Part shown: piece after piece, positions 28,193 to 37,077 of the stretch
How the letters are laid out: every line of letters starts with the position of its first letter
How positions within the stretch are numbered: the first letter of the stretch is position 1
Assembly (NCBI RefSeq): GCF_034043515.1
Contig: NZ_CP138214.1
Coordinates: 2,852,001-2,916,000 of the forward strand
DNA length: 64,000 nt
Source: Pseudomonas sp. MUP55
GTDB lineage: Bacteria; Pseudomonadota; Gammaproteobacteria; Pseudomonadales; Pseudomonadaceae
Direction of reading: 5' to 3'
Translations under genes and position numbers: made by a program
The notes under the pieces: generated by a model
Database searches by the model: none
The model's input: the letters and a program-made list of their open reading frames with translations, nothing else
What the model was told of the DNA's origin: nothing

Positions 28193-29125
28193 ATGAACCT
28201 TGAATTGAACCCCGCATTGGCCGATACCCACCAGGTGGACGCCGAGTACTTCGAGTACAGCAAGGCCGCCAACCCCATCAGTGCCAATCTGATACCGCGC
28301 ATTCCCTACCACAGCTTTCCCGCTTCGCTGTATGACAGCGGTCCTTCGCGCATTGTCCCGCTGGACCTCAGCGACACCCTCGGCTGTGAAGGCCCGGCCA
28401 CGGGGCCCGGGCTGTGCGCGAACTTCGTGCGGCTTAACCGCGGCGACACACTGACCCTGCAGCCCAACGCGACCTCCCAGGTGTTCTACGTGATTGCCGG
28501 GGAGGGCAGCGTGACCCAGGCCGAGCATGAGATTCACTGGTCCACGGGCTGCTTTATCGCGCTGCCGGGATTGCAAGCGGCGCACTTGAGCGCCACCGAG
28601 GATGCGCGGCTCTACTATGTGCACGATGAGCCGTTGTTGCGTTACCTGGGGGTGACACGCAGCACAGATCGCTTTACCCCCACGCTGTACCCTGCGGAAC
28701 TGGCCAACACGAAGCTGCGCGAAGCGGCGGACGATCCTCGCGCCCAGGACCGCAGCCGCATCAGTATTCTGCTGGGCAACCGCCACTTCCCGCAAACGCG
28801 CACTGTCACGCACGTGTTGTGGGCGATGTACGGAATCCTGCCGGCCGGGTCGGTGCAAAAGCCCCATCGGCATCAGTCGATTGCCCTGGATTTCATCATA
28901 GATTGCCCGCCAAGTTGCTACTCCCTGGTCGGCACCGAGCTGGACACCGATGGGCAGATCCGCAACCCGGTGCGCGTCGACTGGTCGCCCGGCCTGGCAT
29001 TCGTCACGCCGCCGGGGTATTGGCATGCGCATTTCAATGAATCCGATAGCGAGGCATTCCTGATCCCGATTCAGGACGCGGGGCTGCAAACCTACCTGCG
29101 CGCCCTGGATATTCGCTTCAGTTGA
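28193..29125 (+). CDS. Bicupin protein, dioxygenase-like
   Basis: 310 residues from ATG 28193, preceded by gaggtgagcc. Two cupin barrels are visible: one around FVRLNRGDTLTLQPNATSQV and GCFIALPGLQAAHL, the second with metal-type histidines in PHRHQSIALDF and the late PGYWHAHFNE. The layout recalls gentisate 1,2-dioxygenase-like proteins, but I see no strong match to one enzyme. Its stop is 2 bp from the converging LysR stop. It could be part of the preceding monooxygenase pathway; that is inference. Confidence 0.75.
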   Translation: MNLELNPALADTHQVDAEYFEYSKAANPISANLIPRIPYHSFPASLYDSGPSRIVPLDLSDTLGCEGPATGPGLCANFVRLNRGDTLTLQPNATSQVFYVIAGEGSVTQAEHEIHWSTGCFIALPGLQAAHLSATEDARLYYVHDEPLLRYLGVTRSTDRFTPTLYPAELANTKLREAADDPRAQDRSRISILLGNRHFPQTRTVTHVLWAMYGILPAGSVQKPHRHQSIALDFIIDCPPSCYSLVGTELDTDGQIRNPVRVDWSPGLAFVTPPGYWHAHFNESDSEAFLIPIQDAGLQTYLRALDIRFS

Positions 29126-29126
29126 G

Positions 29127-30032
29127 TCAATTCCAGTCCGGTGTCTCGCCCAGGCGCTCAACCATAAAGTCGATAAAACAGCGGACCTTGGACGACACGA
29201 TGCGCTTGGGCGGGTAGACAAACCACACGGCAAACTCGCGTTCCACACCCTGGATGCGCCAGTGCGGCAACCAGACCACCAACTCGCCGGCCCGGATGCT
29301 TTGCGCCACCAGCCAGTTTGGCAACAGCGCAAACCCCAGGCCCTGGCGCGCGGCGATCAGTTGCGCGTCCAGGTCGTTTATCCGAATACAGTCGCCGTGC
29401 ACCAACGCCGATTTGCGGCCCTGGTTTAGGAAGGTGATATCTCCCACGGGGCTGGTGCCCAGTACGGCGGGCATAGACGCAAGATCGGTTGGCGTGGACG
29501 CAGGCGGGTGCTGCATCGCAAACGCCGGGCTGACCACCAGGCAATAGTGGCCATCGCAGAGCTTGCGCGCTTTCAACGTGGAATCGGCCAGGGCGCCGAC
29601 GCGAATGGCCAGATCGACACCGGCGTGGATCAGGTTGACCTGGGTGTTATCCAGCACCAATTCAATACTGATTTGCGGGTAGCGCAGGCGGAAGTCGTTC
29701 AGCGCCGGAAGAATATGATGACGGGCAAAGGCGGGAGGCAAGTTGAGCTTCAACAGTCCGCGTGGGTGCTGGTTCAACGCAGACGTAGCCGCCTTGGCAT
29801 GTTCCAGCTCATCGAGCACGGTGCGCGCATGCGTCAGGAACGTCTGGCCACCTTCGGTCAGGTGCAACGTACGCGTGGAGCGGTTGAACAGCGCAATGCC
29901 GAGATCCTGCTCAAGGTCCTTCACGTAGCGCGAAACGGTGGAGGCCTTGATGCCCAGGCGCTCGGCCGCACGGGAAAAGTTGTTGCTTCCAGCGGCTTCG
30001 ACGAAGGCGGTCAGGGCGGCGAAATAGTCCAA
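29127..30032 (-). CDS. LysR-family transcriptional regulator
   Basis: 301 residues with a TTG start (ribosome site gaggcc). The N-terminal wHTH reads FVEAAGSNNFSRAAERLGIK followed by STVSRYVKDLEQDLG, and the C-terminal substrate-binding domain ends with QSIRAGELVVWLP. It belongs to the CrgA-like subgroup, often acting on nearby oxidoreductases. Its targets are not clear: the cupin gene converges with it and the upstream metallothionein gene is on the same strand. Confidence 0.9.
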   Translation of the reverse strand: MDYFAALTAFVEAAGSNNFSRAAERLGIKASTVSRYVKDLEQDLGIALFNRSTRTLHLTEGGQTFLTHARTVLDELEHAKAATSALNQHPRGLLKLNLPPAFARHHILPALNDFRLRYPQISIELVLDNTQVNLIHAGVDLAIRVGALADSTLKARKLCDGHYCLVVSPAFAMQHPPASTPTDLASMPAVLGTSPVGDITFLNQGRKSALVHGDCIRINDLDAQLIAARQGLGFALLPNWLVAQSIRAGELVVWLPHWRIQGVEREFAVWFVYPPKRIVSSKVRCFIDFMVERLGETPDWN

Positions 30033-30150
30033 GGCGGCCTCGGGGCAGGGCGGGCAGAACAGCAGGGTGGGGAGGATGGCAGCGTGCTGTCAACTCCCAC
30101 CGCAGATCCACCTGCAGGAAGCGCTTGCTCCCGCAAGTGGATCGCCATGA

Positions 30151-30411
30151 TCAAGGTGAAATGGGATCGCTGGCCGGGAAGGTTTCCTCGATTGCCTCAT
30201 CGAGTTGGCTGTCGCTGACTGCACGGTCCTGCACCTGCACATTCGACTCGCAGTGGCATTCGGCGCTTGGGCACGCCTGCCCCTGTGGATGCAGGTCGGC
30301 GCAGGCCTGGCTGCAGTAGGCTTTGCCGTCGCGCTCATAGCGGGCGGCATCGCTGGCCTGGCAGGTGCAGCCTGGGCAGGCGCATGGCAAATCCGTCGTG
30401 GCGTGGTTCAT
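30151..30411 (-). CDS. Bacterial metallothionein with FPASDP tail
   Basis: 86 residues from ATG 30411. Residues 9-55 carry the pseudomonad metallothionein pattern: CACPGCTCQ, then YERDGKAYCSQACADLH and CPSAECHCES, ten cysteines plus histidines that bind Zn or Cd as a cluster. Residues 60-86 form an extra tail ending LDEAIEETFPASDPISP, a motif seen at the end of other small proteobacterial proteins. Known metallothioneins of this type end soon after the last cysteine. A role in metal storage is likely; that of the tail is unknown. Confidence 0.85.
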   Translation of the reverse strand: MNHATTDLPCACPGCTCQASDAARYERDGKAYCSQACADLHPQGQACPSAECHCESNVQVQDRAVSDSQLDEAIEETFPASDPISP

Positions 30412-30606
30412 GAGTCCTCCGATCATCAGTCATGGTTGAATGGTCCACACCTGGTTTTGATCATCGAGAAGCCACGAGTTTAAAAAAAGCGCAGCTCGGG
30501 GTGATGAGCGGTGATCACGACCTTGTGCGGCAAAAAAACGAACGCGTCAGTGGGACCGGCGTCTATGGTGATAACAACGTCGACACAGCAAAGAGGAGGT
30601 TTGCCA

Positions 30607-30837
30607 ATGAACGATTACCCAGCGGGCGACACCGATTCAGAAGCGCGCAACCGTTTGATCGGCGACGCCATAGGCCTGGCTTTCGATGAGGTCGAGTTGT
30701 GGGTGACCTCGGTTGAAGAGGACGGCAGCGGCATGGGCTATGTGCTGACGTTCTCCGAGCACACGCCCAGCGATGTCCTCGCCAAGGTCGAGGGGCTGGG
30801 CGCCGATCGCACGATCAACATCGGCCCGATTGACTGA
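30607..30837 (+). CDS. Small acidic hypothetical protein
   Basis: 76 residues from ATG 30607 with a very strong ribosome site (aagaggagg). The open frame upstream lacks such a site. Acidic composition; predicted mixed fold with FDEVELWVTSVEEDGSG and YVLTFSEHTPSDVL. No signal peptide, membrane segment or known domain. It is divergent from the metallothionein gene and converges with the next small gene. Function unknown. Confidence 0.65.
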   Translation: MNDYPAGDTDSEARNRLIGDAIGLAFDEVELWVTSVEEDGSGMGYVLTFSEHTPSDVLAKVEGLGADRTINIGPID

Positions 30838-30858
30838 GCGCCACCAGGCCAGGGCCAT

Positions 30859-31086
30859 TCACGGCTGCCTGTAATGCCCCGGAATGTCATGGCCCTCATC
30901 CACCGGCTTGGTACGTTTTTGCACCTGCACGTCACTCAGCCGCGCATCCTTGAGCTCGGCAAAGCGCTCCTTGAGCAGTGATTGCGCCAGTTGCGGGTCC
31001 AGCTCGTCGCCTTCGTGTTGCAGCGTGCGGCTCTGGGGTTGGTTGTCCAGAATAAAACTGACGAGGTAGTGCGGTTTATCGAACAT
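30859..31086 (-). CDS. Small hypothetical protein
   Basis: 75 residues from ATG 31086, preceded by the ribosome site tggagg. The first 15 residues (FDKPHYLVSFILDN) suggest a beta strand, then a helical, charged body. No recognised domain. The frame is open upstream to 31233, but that extension lacks a ribosome site. It converges with the 30607 gene, with 21 bp between stops. Confidence 0.6.
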   Translation of the reverse strand: MFDKPHYLVSFILDNQPQSRTLQHEGDELDPQLAQSLLKERFAELKDARLSDVQVQKRTKPVDEGHDIPGHYRQP

Positions 31087-31247
31087 GGGCGTTCCTCCAT
31101 TACAATCAACACGTGTTACCCGCATAGGGTCTATTCGTTTGATGACTGGACGGCGTGGTGATTCAGAAAAAATCAGAAGTTCTTCAGGCTGGATTCGCCC
31201 TGCGGACAACACACCGAACGCTATGTCCGCCATGGGAGCAGGTCAAA

Positions 31248-31865
31248 ATGAGTCGCGCGCTGTTCGTTTCACTGGACGGGCCCAAGGGCACCGGCAAGAC
31301 CACACTGCTGGAAGCGGTGACGTCGGCACTCAGGGCCGACAACAAGAAAGTGATCCGACTGTGCGAGAAAAAGAGCGATCCCCATCGGGGTGAAACCATG
31401 GCGCTGGTCAACCAGCTTGTCAGGAACCCCAGCCGCGCGCTGGAGCTGGCGGTGTGTGAGCGCTTTGCCGAGAGCCGCAGCTGGATGTCCAGGCACGTAC
31501 TGCCTAGGCAGCCACCGGACAGCATCATTCTGATCGACCGTTGGTACCCATCCGACGCGGCGTTTCGTCGCCTGATCCCGTTTGAGCAGATCCTGCAACT
31601 GAACATTGATCGCAACGTGCAGGTGCCCGACCTGCATGTCGGGGTGGTCACCGGCGCTGAATTGTCCTGGGCGAGGGCCGCGGCGCGACGGCGTGGGCTG
31701 AGCAGTACGGTGCTGCATACCCTGGAAGAACACGTCGCCTGCACCCAGGCGTTTGAACGAGCGGTCGCCGATCACGGGTGGGTTTTATGCCGCAATGAAG
31801 GCACGATCGAGGCGGCGACGAGGCAGGTGGTTGGCGAGATTGATCGCGTGTTGAGCGCGCGCTAG
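31248..31865 (+). CDS. Thymidylate-kinase-like P-loop kinase
   Basis: 205 residues from ATG 31248, after ggagcaggtc; earlier starts add only an unlikely extension. Walker A reads SLDGPKGTGKTTL. A DRW motif (ILIDRWYPSDAAF) corresponds to the DRY/DRW of nucleotide monophosphate kinases. The lid region (ARAAARRRGL) is basic. It is not the housekeeping tmk, which differs at the P-loop and is usually beside holB. It may phosphorylate a nucleotide or another small molecule; substrate unknown. Confidence 0.75.
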   Translation: MSRALFVSLDGPKGTGKTTLLEAVTSALRADNKKVIRLCEKKSDPHRGETMALVNQLVRNPSRALELAVCERFAESRSWMSRHVLPRQPPDSIILIDRWYPSDAAFRRLIPFEQILQLNIDRNVQVPDLHVGVVTGAELSWARAAARRRGLSSTVLHTLEEHVACTQAFERAVADHGWVLCRNEGTIEAATRQVVGEIDRVLSAR

Positions 31866-32010
31866 CTCCGTATCGCAATGTATCCAAGGGCCACGTGGAT
31901 ACGTACCGATTCAATAGAGCACCTTGCCGACACACGTGCGATACCTCCCCGCGTTTCAATGGGCGCCAGCGAGGGACTTGACCTCGGCCAAACCAACAGC
32001 AGGTGGCGCC

Positions 32011-33222
32011 ATGTTATTGATCGCATTTCTCGGCGGTATCGTCACGGTGCTCAGCCCGTGCATTCTCCCCGTCGTGCCGTTTTTATTCGCCCGTGCCGAT
32101 CGCTCGCCGTCGTCAGTGGTGTGCACGCTCCTCGGCCTGGCGCTGACCTTTGCCCTGGTTTCCAGCCTCGCCGTCGTCAGCAGTGACTGGGTGGTGACGG
32201 CCAACGGTGTCGGTCGCCAACTGGCGCTGGTGGTGCTGGTGCTGTTCGCCCTGTCGTTGCTGTCCGCCAGGGTTGCCAACTGGCTGATGCGGCCGTTAAC
32301 GGTACTGGGTAATCGCCTCGATCCGGCAACGCGCAGATGGTCAGGGCCCGGCGCTTCGCTGCTGATCGGGGTCGCCACCGGACTGCTGTGGGCGCCCTGC
32401 GCGGGGCCGATCCTGGGCATTATTCTGACCAGCGCGATGCTGCAAGGCCCCAGTGCTCAAACCAGCCTCCTGCTGTTGGCGTATGGCTTGGGCAGCTCCC
32501 TTTCATTGGGCGCGCTGATCTTCGCCGGCCGAGGCTTGATGTCTCGATTGAAACTGTCGTTGCCGGTTACCGCCTGGCTGCGGCGTGGCGCAGGGCTTGC
32601 CACGCTGGTGGCGGCGGTGGTGATCGGCAGTGGCGCACAGAGCCAACTGCTCGCGGGCACTTCATCCGAGGGGGCGGCGAAGGTGGAGCAATCGCTGCTG
32701 AGCGGTGTACCCAGGATCGTTGATTCCCTGGTGGACAGCGTGAAGGCCGCGACCGTGCCTGAGATGAGCGTGAAGGATGAAATGCCGTCCCTGTCGGGTG
32801 CCGTCCAGTGGCTCAACTCACCCGAGCTGAGCAAGGAGTCCTTGCGAGGCAAGGTGGTGCTGGTGGAGTTCTGGACCTTCGACTGCATCAATTGCCAGCG
32901 CAGCATTCCGTACGTGAAGGAGTGGGCGAGCAAATACGAAAAGGACGGGCTGGTGGTCATCGGCGTGCACACGCCGGAGTACCCCTTTGAGAGGGTCATC
33001 GACAACGTGCGCAAAAATGTAGCGAAGCTGGGCCTGAATTACCCGATCGCCATCGACAACAACTATGCGATCTGGCGCGCCTTCGACAATCAGTACTGGC
33101 CCGCCCACTACATCGTCGACGCCGAGGGCAAGGTTCGCTACACCCATTTTGGCGAAGGCAGCTATGACGCCCAGGAAAAAGTGATCCAGCAGTTGCTGGC
33201 TGAGGCAAAGACCAAGGGCTGA
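32011..33222 (+). CDS. DipZ-like thiol-disulfide protein (CcdA plus thioredoxin domain)
   Basis: 403 residues from ATG 32011. The N-terminal half is a six-helix CcdA domain, with the first Cys in LSPCILPVVPFLF and the second in LLWAPCAGPILG. The C-terminal half is a periplasmic TlpA-like thioredoxin domain with active site FWTFDCINCQRS and a later PAHYIVDAEGKV (cis-Pro region). It moves electrons across the inner membrane to reduce periplasmic disulfides. The C-terminal beta domain of M. tuberculosis DipZ is missing. Its stop abuts that of the converging sensor kinase gene. Confidence 0.87.
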   Translation: MLLIAFLGGIVTVLSPCILPVVPFLFARADRSPSSVVCTLLGLALTFALVSSLAVVSSDWVVTANGVGRQLALVVLVLFALSLLSARVANWLMRPLTVLGNRLDPATRRWSGPGASLLIGVATGLLWAPCAGPILGIILTSAMLQGPSAQTSLLLLAYGLGSSLSLGALIFAGRGLMSRLKLSLPVTAWLRRGAGLATLVAAVVIGSGAQSQLLAGTSSEGAAKVEQSLLSGVPRIVDSLVDSVKAATVPEMSVKDEMPSLSGAVQWLNSPELSKESLRGKVVLVEFWTFDCINCQRSIPYVKEWASKYEKDGLVVIGVHTPEYPFERVIDNVRKNVAKLGLNYPIAIDNNYAIWRAFDNQYWPAHYIVDAEGKVRYTHFGEGSYDAQEKVIQQLLAEAKTKG

Positions 33223-34566
33223 TTATCGCGGGGGATGATCCACCGGCGTCTTGGCGGAAAGTTTGAGCGTTGGCGGCAGTGTCAACTCCGCACACAGGCC
33301 GCCGCCGTCGCGGTTCACCAGGCGCAGGGAGCCTTGCAGTGTCAGTGCCAGTTGTTGGGAAATCGCCAAGCCAAGTCCGGCCCCGCCGGTTTCCCGATTT
33401 CGCGAGCTCTCGACGCGATAAAAAGGCTTCAGCACTTCGGGCAACTGGTGTTCCGGTATTCCGGGGCCACGGTCCAGCACCTGGATCAGCAACCCACCCT
33501 CCGGCGTGCTCTGTACGTTGAGTTCTACCGCTGAGCCAAACTTCAACGCATTGTCCACAAGGTTGACCAGAATCCTGCGCAGCGCATGGGGGCGCGTGTC
33601 GATGGCTACGCCGCCGTTCGCCACCAACGCGACTTCCTTGCCCGTATCGAGGTAATCGAACACCAGGCTTTCCAGAAAGGAATCGACGTCCACGCGCCGG
33701 CTTGGCTCATTGGCCCCGGCCATACTGCGCGCGTAGGCCACACCTTCCTGGACCAGGTGCTGCATTTCATCCAGGTCGCTGCACAGTTTGTCCTTTTCAA
33801 TCGAATCGTCCATGAACTCGGCACGAAGCTTCATGCGTGTGATGGGGGTCTGTAGGTCGTGGGAAATAGCCGCCAATAACTGCATGCGTTCCTTGACGTA
33901 AGTGGCGATGCGCTCCTGCAGGGTATTGAAAGCGACGGCAGCGTAGGCCACCTCGACGGGCCCGTCCTCCTTGAGCGGTTCGCCCTGGCCATTTGGATCA
34001 AGCCCGTCCACCGCCTGGGAAAGCCGCGTCAAGGGGCGGATGACCGTGCGTATGGCGAGCCAGGTGCAGATGAACAACAGCAACAGTTGCGCAACCAGCA
34101 CCACGGGTAGCCAGGGCGATAGCGGCATTACCAATGGCCGGACATCAATCGTCAGTGGGCTGCCGTCCTCGAGGCGCAAGTGGGCCTGATAGTGGGGACG
34201 CACGTCCGCGATGTCGGTGAAGCTCAGTGCATAGTCCGCGCCCAGCGTCGCTTGCATGGAGCGCACGGATACGGGCGCCGTGGCCATGTCCATTGGCGAA
34301 CCTGGCTGGCCTTGATCCAGTGCGTATCGGTAGTTCGGGTGTTCGAAACGGGGCAGCCAGGCCTCACGCTCATTGGCCGGCAGCCGTTCCAGTACCGCTA
34401 CCGTGGTGGCCAGGTCCTGTTCGAAATTGTCCAGCATCAAGGTCTTTGCGCTTTGGTAACGCTCATAAAATTGCAGGCCGAATGACATTCCATGAGCCAC
34501 CACCAGACTGACCAGGAAGATGAGTGACAACCGCGAGGCCAACGTGCGTGGCCAACGCCTGCTCAT
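33223..34566 (-). CDS. Membrane sensor histidine kinase
   Basis: 447 residues. Membrane helices at about 10-32 and 150-172 border a periplasmic sensor loop. HAMP follows, then HisKA with H-box ISHDLQTPITRMKL (Gln where Leu/Arg is common) and HATPase with N-box ILVNLVDNALKFGS and GGAGLGLAI. The start overlaps the response-regulator stop by 4 bp (ATGA), so the pair is co-translated. The signal is unknown. Possible targets are the DipZ gene downstream and the exported hydrolase cluster starting at 35.6 kb. Confidence 0.92.
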   Translation of the reverse strand: MSRRWPRTLASRLSLIFLVSLVVAHGMSFGLQFYERYQSAKTLMLDNFEQDLATTVAVLERLPANEREAWLPRFEHPNYRYALDQGQPGSPMDMATAPVSVRSMQATLGADYALSFTDIADVRPHYQAHLRLEDGSPLTIDVRPLVMPLSPWLPVVLVAQLLLLFICTWLAIRTVIRPLTRLSQAVDGLDPNGQGEPLKEDGPVEVAYAAVAFNTLQERIATYVKERMQLLAAISHDLQTPITRMKLRAEFMDDSIEKDKLCSDLDEMQHLVQEGVAYARSMAGANEPSRRVDVDSFLESLVFDYLDTGKEVALVANGGVAIDTRPHALRRILVNLVDNALKFGSAVELNVQSTPEGGLLIQVLDRGPGIPEHQLPEVLKPFYRVESSRNRETGGAGLGLAISQQLALTLQGSLRLVNRDGGGLCAELTLPPTLKLSAKTPVDHPPR

Positions 34567-35303
34567 GGCTGTTCTCCCGAGACTTCCACCGCGTAGGTAA
34601 ACACATAGCCCTCGCTGCGAACCGTCTTGATGTAGGCAGGGGCGCGCGCGTCGTCCTGCAACCGGTGGCGCAGCCGACTGACGAGCAAGTCAATCGATCG
34701 GTCAAAGAGGTCGGCATCCCGCCCCTGTGTGAGGTTCAGCAGTTGATCGCGATTGAGAACGCGCTGCGGGTGGTCAAGGAACACGCGAAGCAGCCGATAC
34801 TCACCGCCGCTTAACGTCACGATGGTTCCTTCACCGTCCAGCAGATGCCGCGCCGTGGTATCCAGCCGCCATTTGCCAAATGCAAGCAGCCGGCCTGCTT
34901 CGGTGAGGACAAGATTGGGCGGCAACATGCGTGTGCGGCGCAGTACGGCGTTAATTCGCGCCAGTAACTCCCGGGCGACGAAGGGCTTGACCAGGTAATC
35001 ATCGGCGCCCATTTCCAGGCCGATGATTCGGTCAGTGTCGTCATTGCGCGCGGTGAGCATCAGAATCGGTGTGGCTTTGTGCTTGCCTGCTCGCAGTTCC
35101 CGACACAGCACCAGCCCATCGTCGCCGGGCATCATGATATCCAGCACAATCAAGTCGACCGGCGTGGACTCCAGAAAGTGGCGCATCTGGCGACCATCGG
35201 CCACCACCGTGGTACGCAGCCCGTTTTTTTGAAGGTAATTGCCGACCAGCTCCCTGATCTCGCGATCATCATCAACGATGAGAATGTGATCTACGTGCTC
35301 CAC
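34563..35303 (-). CDS. OmpR-family response regulator
   Basis: 246 residues from GTG 35303, which has the ribosome site aaggtggg; a GTG 42 bp upstream lacks one. Receiver domain: acidic pocket IVDDDREIR, phospho-acceptor VLDIMMPGDDG, Lys in LVKPF. The C-terminal winged helix has LSGGEYRLLRVFL, RSIDLLVSRLRHRL and a typical IKTVRSEGYVF end. It is the partner of the sensor kinase in the same operon. It is divergent from the hydrolase/P460 cluster and may control it. Confidence 0.92.
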   Translation of the reverse strand: MEHVDHILIVDDDREIRELVGNYLQKNGLRTTVVADGRQMRHFLESTPVDLIVLDIMMPGDDGLVLCRELRAGKHKATPILMLTARNDDTDRIIGLEMGADDYLVKPFVARELLARINAVLRRTRMLPPNLVLTEAGRLLAFGKWRLDTTARHLLDGEGTIVTLSGGEYRLLRVFLDHPQRVLNRDQLLNLTQGRDADLFDRSIDLLVSRLRHRLQDDARAPAYIKTVRSEGYVFTYAVEVSGEQP

Positions 35304-35606
35304 TTGACCCACCTTTAGCCCTTGGCTGTTGTTGTTTGTTAACACGAAGGTGCCGACGAGTATATCCAGGTGCCGGCGCCCATCGCGTCAGCCTTTTTCA
35401 GCAGACGTGCCCAGATTGTCACCAGACGCACCTCAACGCGTGGTCGGTTTGTAGTGTTTTGTATCTAAAGGGCAGTGGGATACACAGTGATTCTTTTCAG
35501 GCAGTAGGTGACACATACCGGATACCTGCGCGGCGTTAAATGAACCCATCGAGAAGGCGCACGCCTGCTCCCACTGATGACTCATTTGATGCTCGGAGAT
35601 CCGATT
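35304..35606. other. Divergent promoter gap
   Basis: 303 bp between the response regulator and the hydrolase relic. I see no gene, no clear operator repeat and no terminator. It should hold promoters for both directions. Confidence 0.5.
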
Positions 35607-35919
35607 ATGAACTGGAAAAACCCTGTGAAGAGGGGCGTGTTTGGTTTGGCCCTGATAGCCGGGAGCGGGGGTGCCTGGGCTGCCAGTCCCGTCGCCGAGG
35701 CGTCAGCTGTCAGCGCGGCCTCGACCGGTTCCGAATCGATTCGACCTTACCGAATTCATGTCGATGAAGCTCAATTATCCGTCACTTGCCTATTACAGCC
35801 AGGTGAGCAAGGGCGGCCACTTCGCTTCCTGGGAGCAGCCTCAATTGTTCAGCGAAGAGTTGCGTGAAGCCTTCCGGCCGCTGCGCGCCAAGCTGGGCGC
35901 AACCAAGACCGCGCAGTGA
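35607..35919 (+). pseudogene. Epoxide hydrolase gene with central deletion and frame change
   Basis: From ATG 35607 the frame gives an exported N-terminus (MNWKNPVKRGVFGLALIAGS start, Ala-X-Ala cut) and then SIRPYRIHVDEAQLS, the opening of the epoxide hydrolase N-terminal (EHN) domain. It then drifts to a stop at 35867. In the next frame, before the stop at 35919, the sequence reads SKGGHFASWEQPQLFSEELR, the catalytic-His end of the same family. About 300 codons between these parts are gone; the join is near 35770-35800. The product cannot be active. Confidence 0.75.
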
Positions 35920-35981
35920 CTCAGATGCATCCCAGTCAACACACCGGGCCTTTACTCGCAGGCCCGCCACGGAGAAACACG

Positions 35982-37055
35982 ATGGATATGGCCTTGCTGA
36001 ACAACCCACGTAAACCCGGGCGCCTGCTTGCTTTTGCCCCAACGCTCGTGGCCGCCGCGCTGCTGCAATTTACCGCTGTGGCGGCAGGTTTTGCCCACGC
36101 CAGCGCTGCCGAGGTACCGCCTGCCACGGTGGGGGCTATCACACCGGGAGCCAATACTTCCCTGGGCGCGCTTAAGCATGTGAAGGCTGGCGTGCTGGAC
36201 GTTTCCTACGCGGAACTTGGCCCAGCGGACGGTCCGGTGGTTATTCTGCTGCACGGCTGGCCCTACGATATCAACGCCTTCGCTGATGTCGCTCCTGCTT
36301 TGGCCGGCAAGGGCTATCGGGTGTTGATCCCTTCTGCCCGTGGTTATGGCGACACGCGTTTTCTCTCGGCCAAGACCGTTCGCAATGGCCAACCTGCCGC
36401 GCTGGCGAGCGACCTGATCGACTTCATGGATGCGCTGAAGATCAACAAGTCCGTGCTGGGCGGGTTTGACTGGGGCGCCCGCACCGCCGATATCGTTGCC
36501 GCACTGTGGCCGGAACGAGTCAAAGCGCTGGTCGGGGTAAGCGGCTACCTTATCGGCAGCCAGCAGGCGGGCCAGGCGCCACTGCCGCCAGCGGCCGAGT
36601 TGCAGTGGTGGTACCAGTTCTACTTCGCGACCGAGCGCGGCCGTCTGGGTTACGAGAAAAACACCCACGACTTCGCCAAGCTCATCTGGAAGCTGGCGTC
36701 GCCGAAGTGGAATTTCGACGATGCCACGTTTGATCGCAGCGCAGCGTCGCTGCACAACCCCGATCACGTAGCCGTGTCGATTTTCAACTATCGCTGGCGC
36801 CTGAATCTGATCAAAGGCGAGCCCAAATACGACGCGATCGAGAAGAAACTGGCGGCATTTCCTTCCATCAGCGTGCCGACTATCACGATGGAAGGCGATG
36901 CGAACGGCGCGCCCCATCCGCCGGCCGAGGCTTATGCAAAACGCTTCACTGGCAAGTATGAATTCCGCCTTGTCAGCGGTGGAGTAGGGCACAACCTGCC
37001 CCAGGAAGCGCCGCAAGCGTTCGCCCAGGCGGTGATTGACGCTGATCACCTCTGA
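35982..37055 (+). CDS. Exported alpha/beta hydrolase, epoxide hydrolase/dehalogenase-like
   Basis: 357 residues from ATG 35982 after cggagaaacacg. A signal-like N-terminus (hydrophobic 15-42) indicates export. Core motifs are VVILLHGWPYD (oxyanion HGWP 91-94), nucleophile GGFDWGAR (Asp163) and the late catalytic His in GGVGHNLPQEAP. An Asp nucleophile fits epoxide hydrolases and haloalkane dehalogenases. It lies 62 bp after a broken epoxide hydrolase gene and upstream of a cytochrome P460 gene; the cluster may process a xenobiotic in the periplasm. Confidence 0.82.
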   Translation: MDMALLNNPRKPGRLLAFAPTLVAAALLQFTAVAAGFAHASAAEVPPATVGAITPGANTSLGALKHVKAGVLDVSYAELGPADGPVVILLHGWPYDINAFADVAPALAGKGYRVLIPSARGYGDTRFLSAKTVRNGQPAALASDLIDFMDALKINKSVLGGFDWGARTADIVAALWPERVKALVGVSGYLIGSQQAGQAPLPPAAELQWWYQFYFATERGRLGYEKNTHDFAKLIWKLASPKWNFDDATFDRSAASLHNPDHVAVSIFNYRWRLNLIKGEPKYDAIEKKLAAFPSISVPTITMEGDANGAPHPPAEAYAKRFTGKYEFRLVSGGVGHNLPQEAPQAFAQAVIDADHL

Positions 37056-37077
37056 CAGGTCCCAAGGGAGAGTCACG

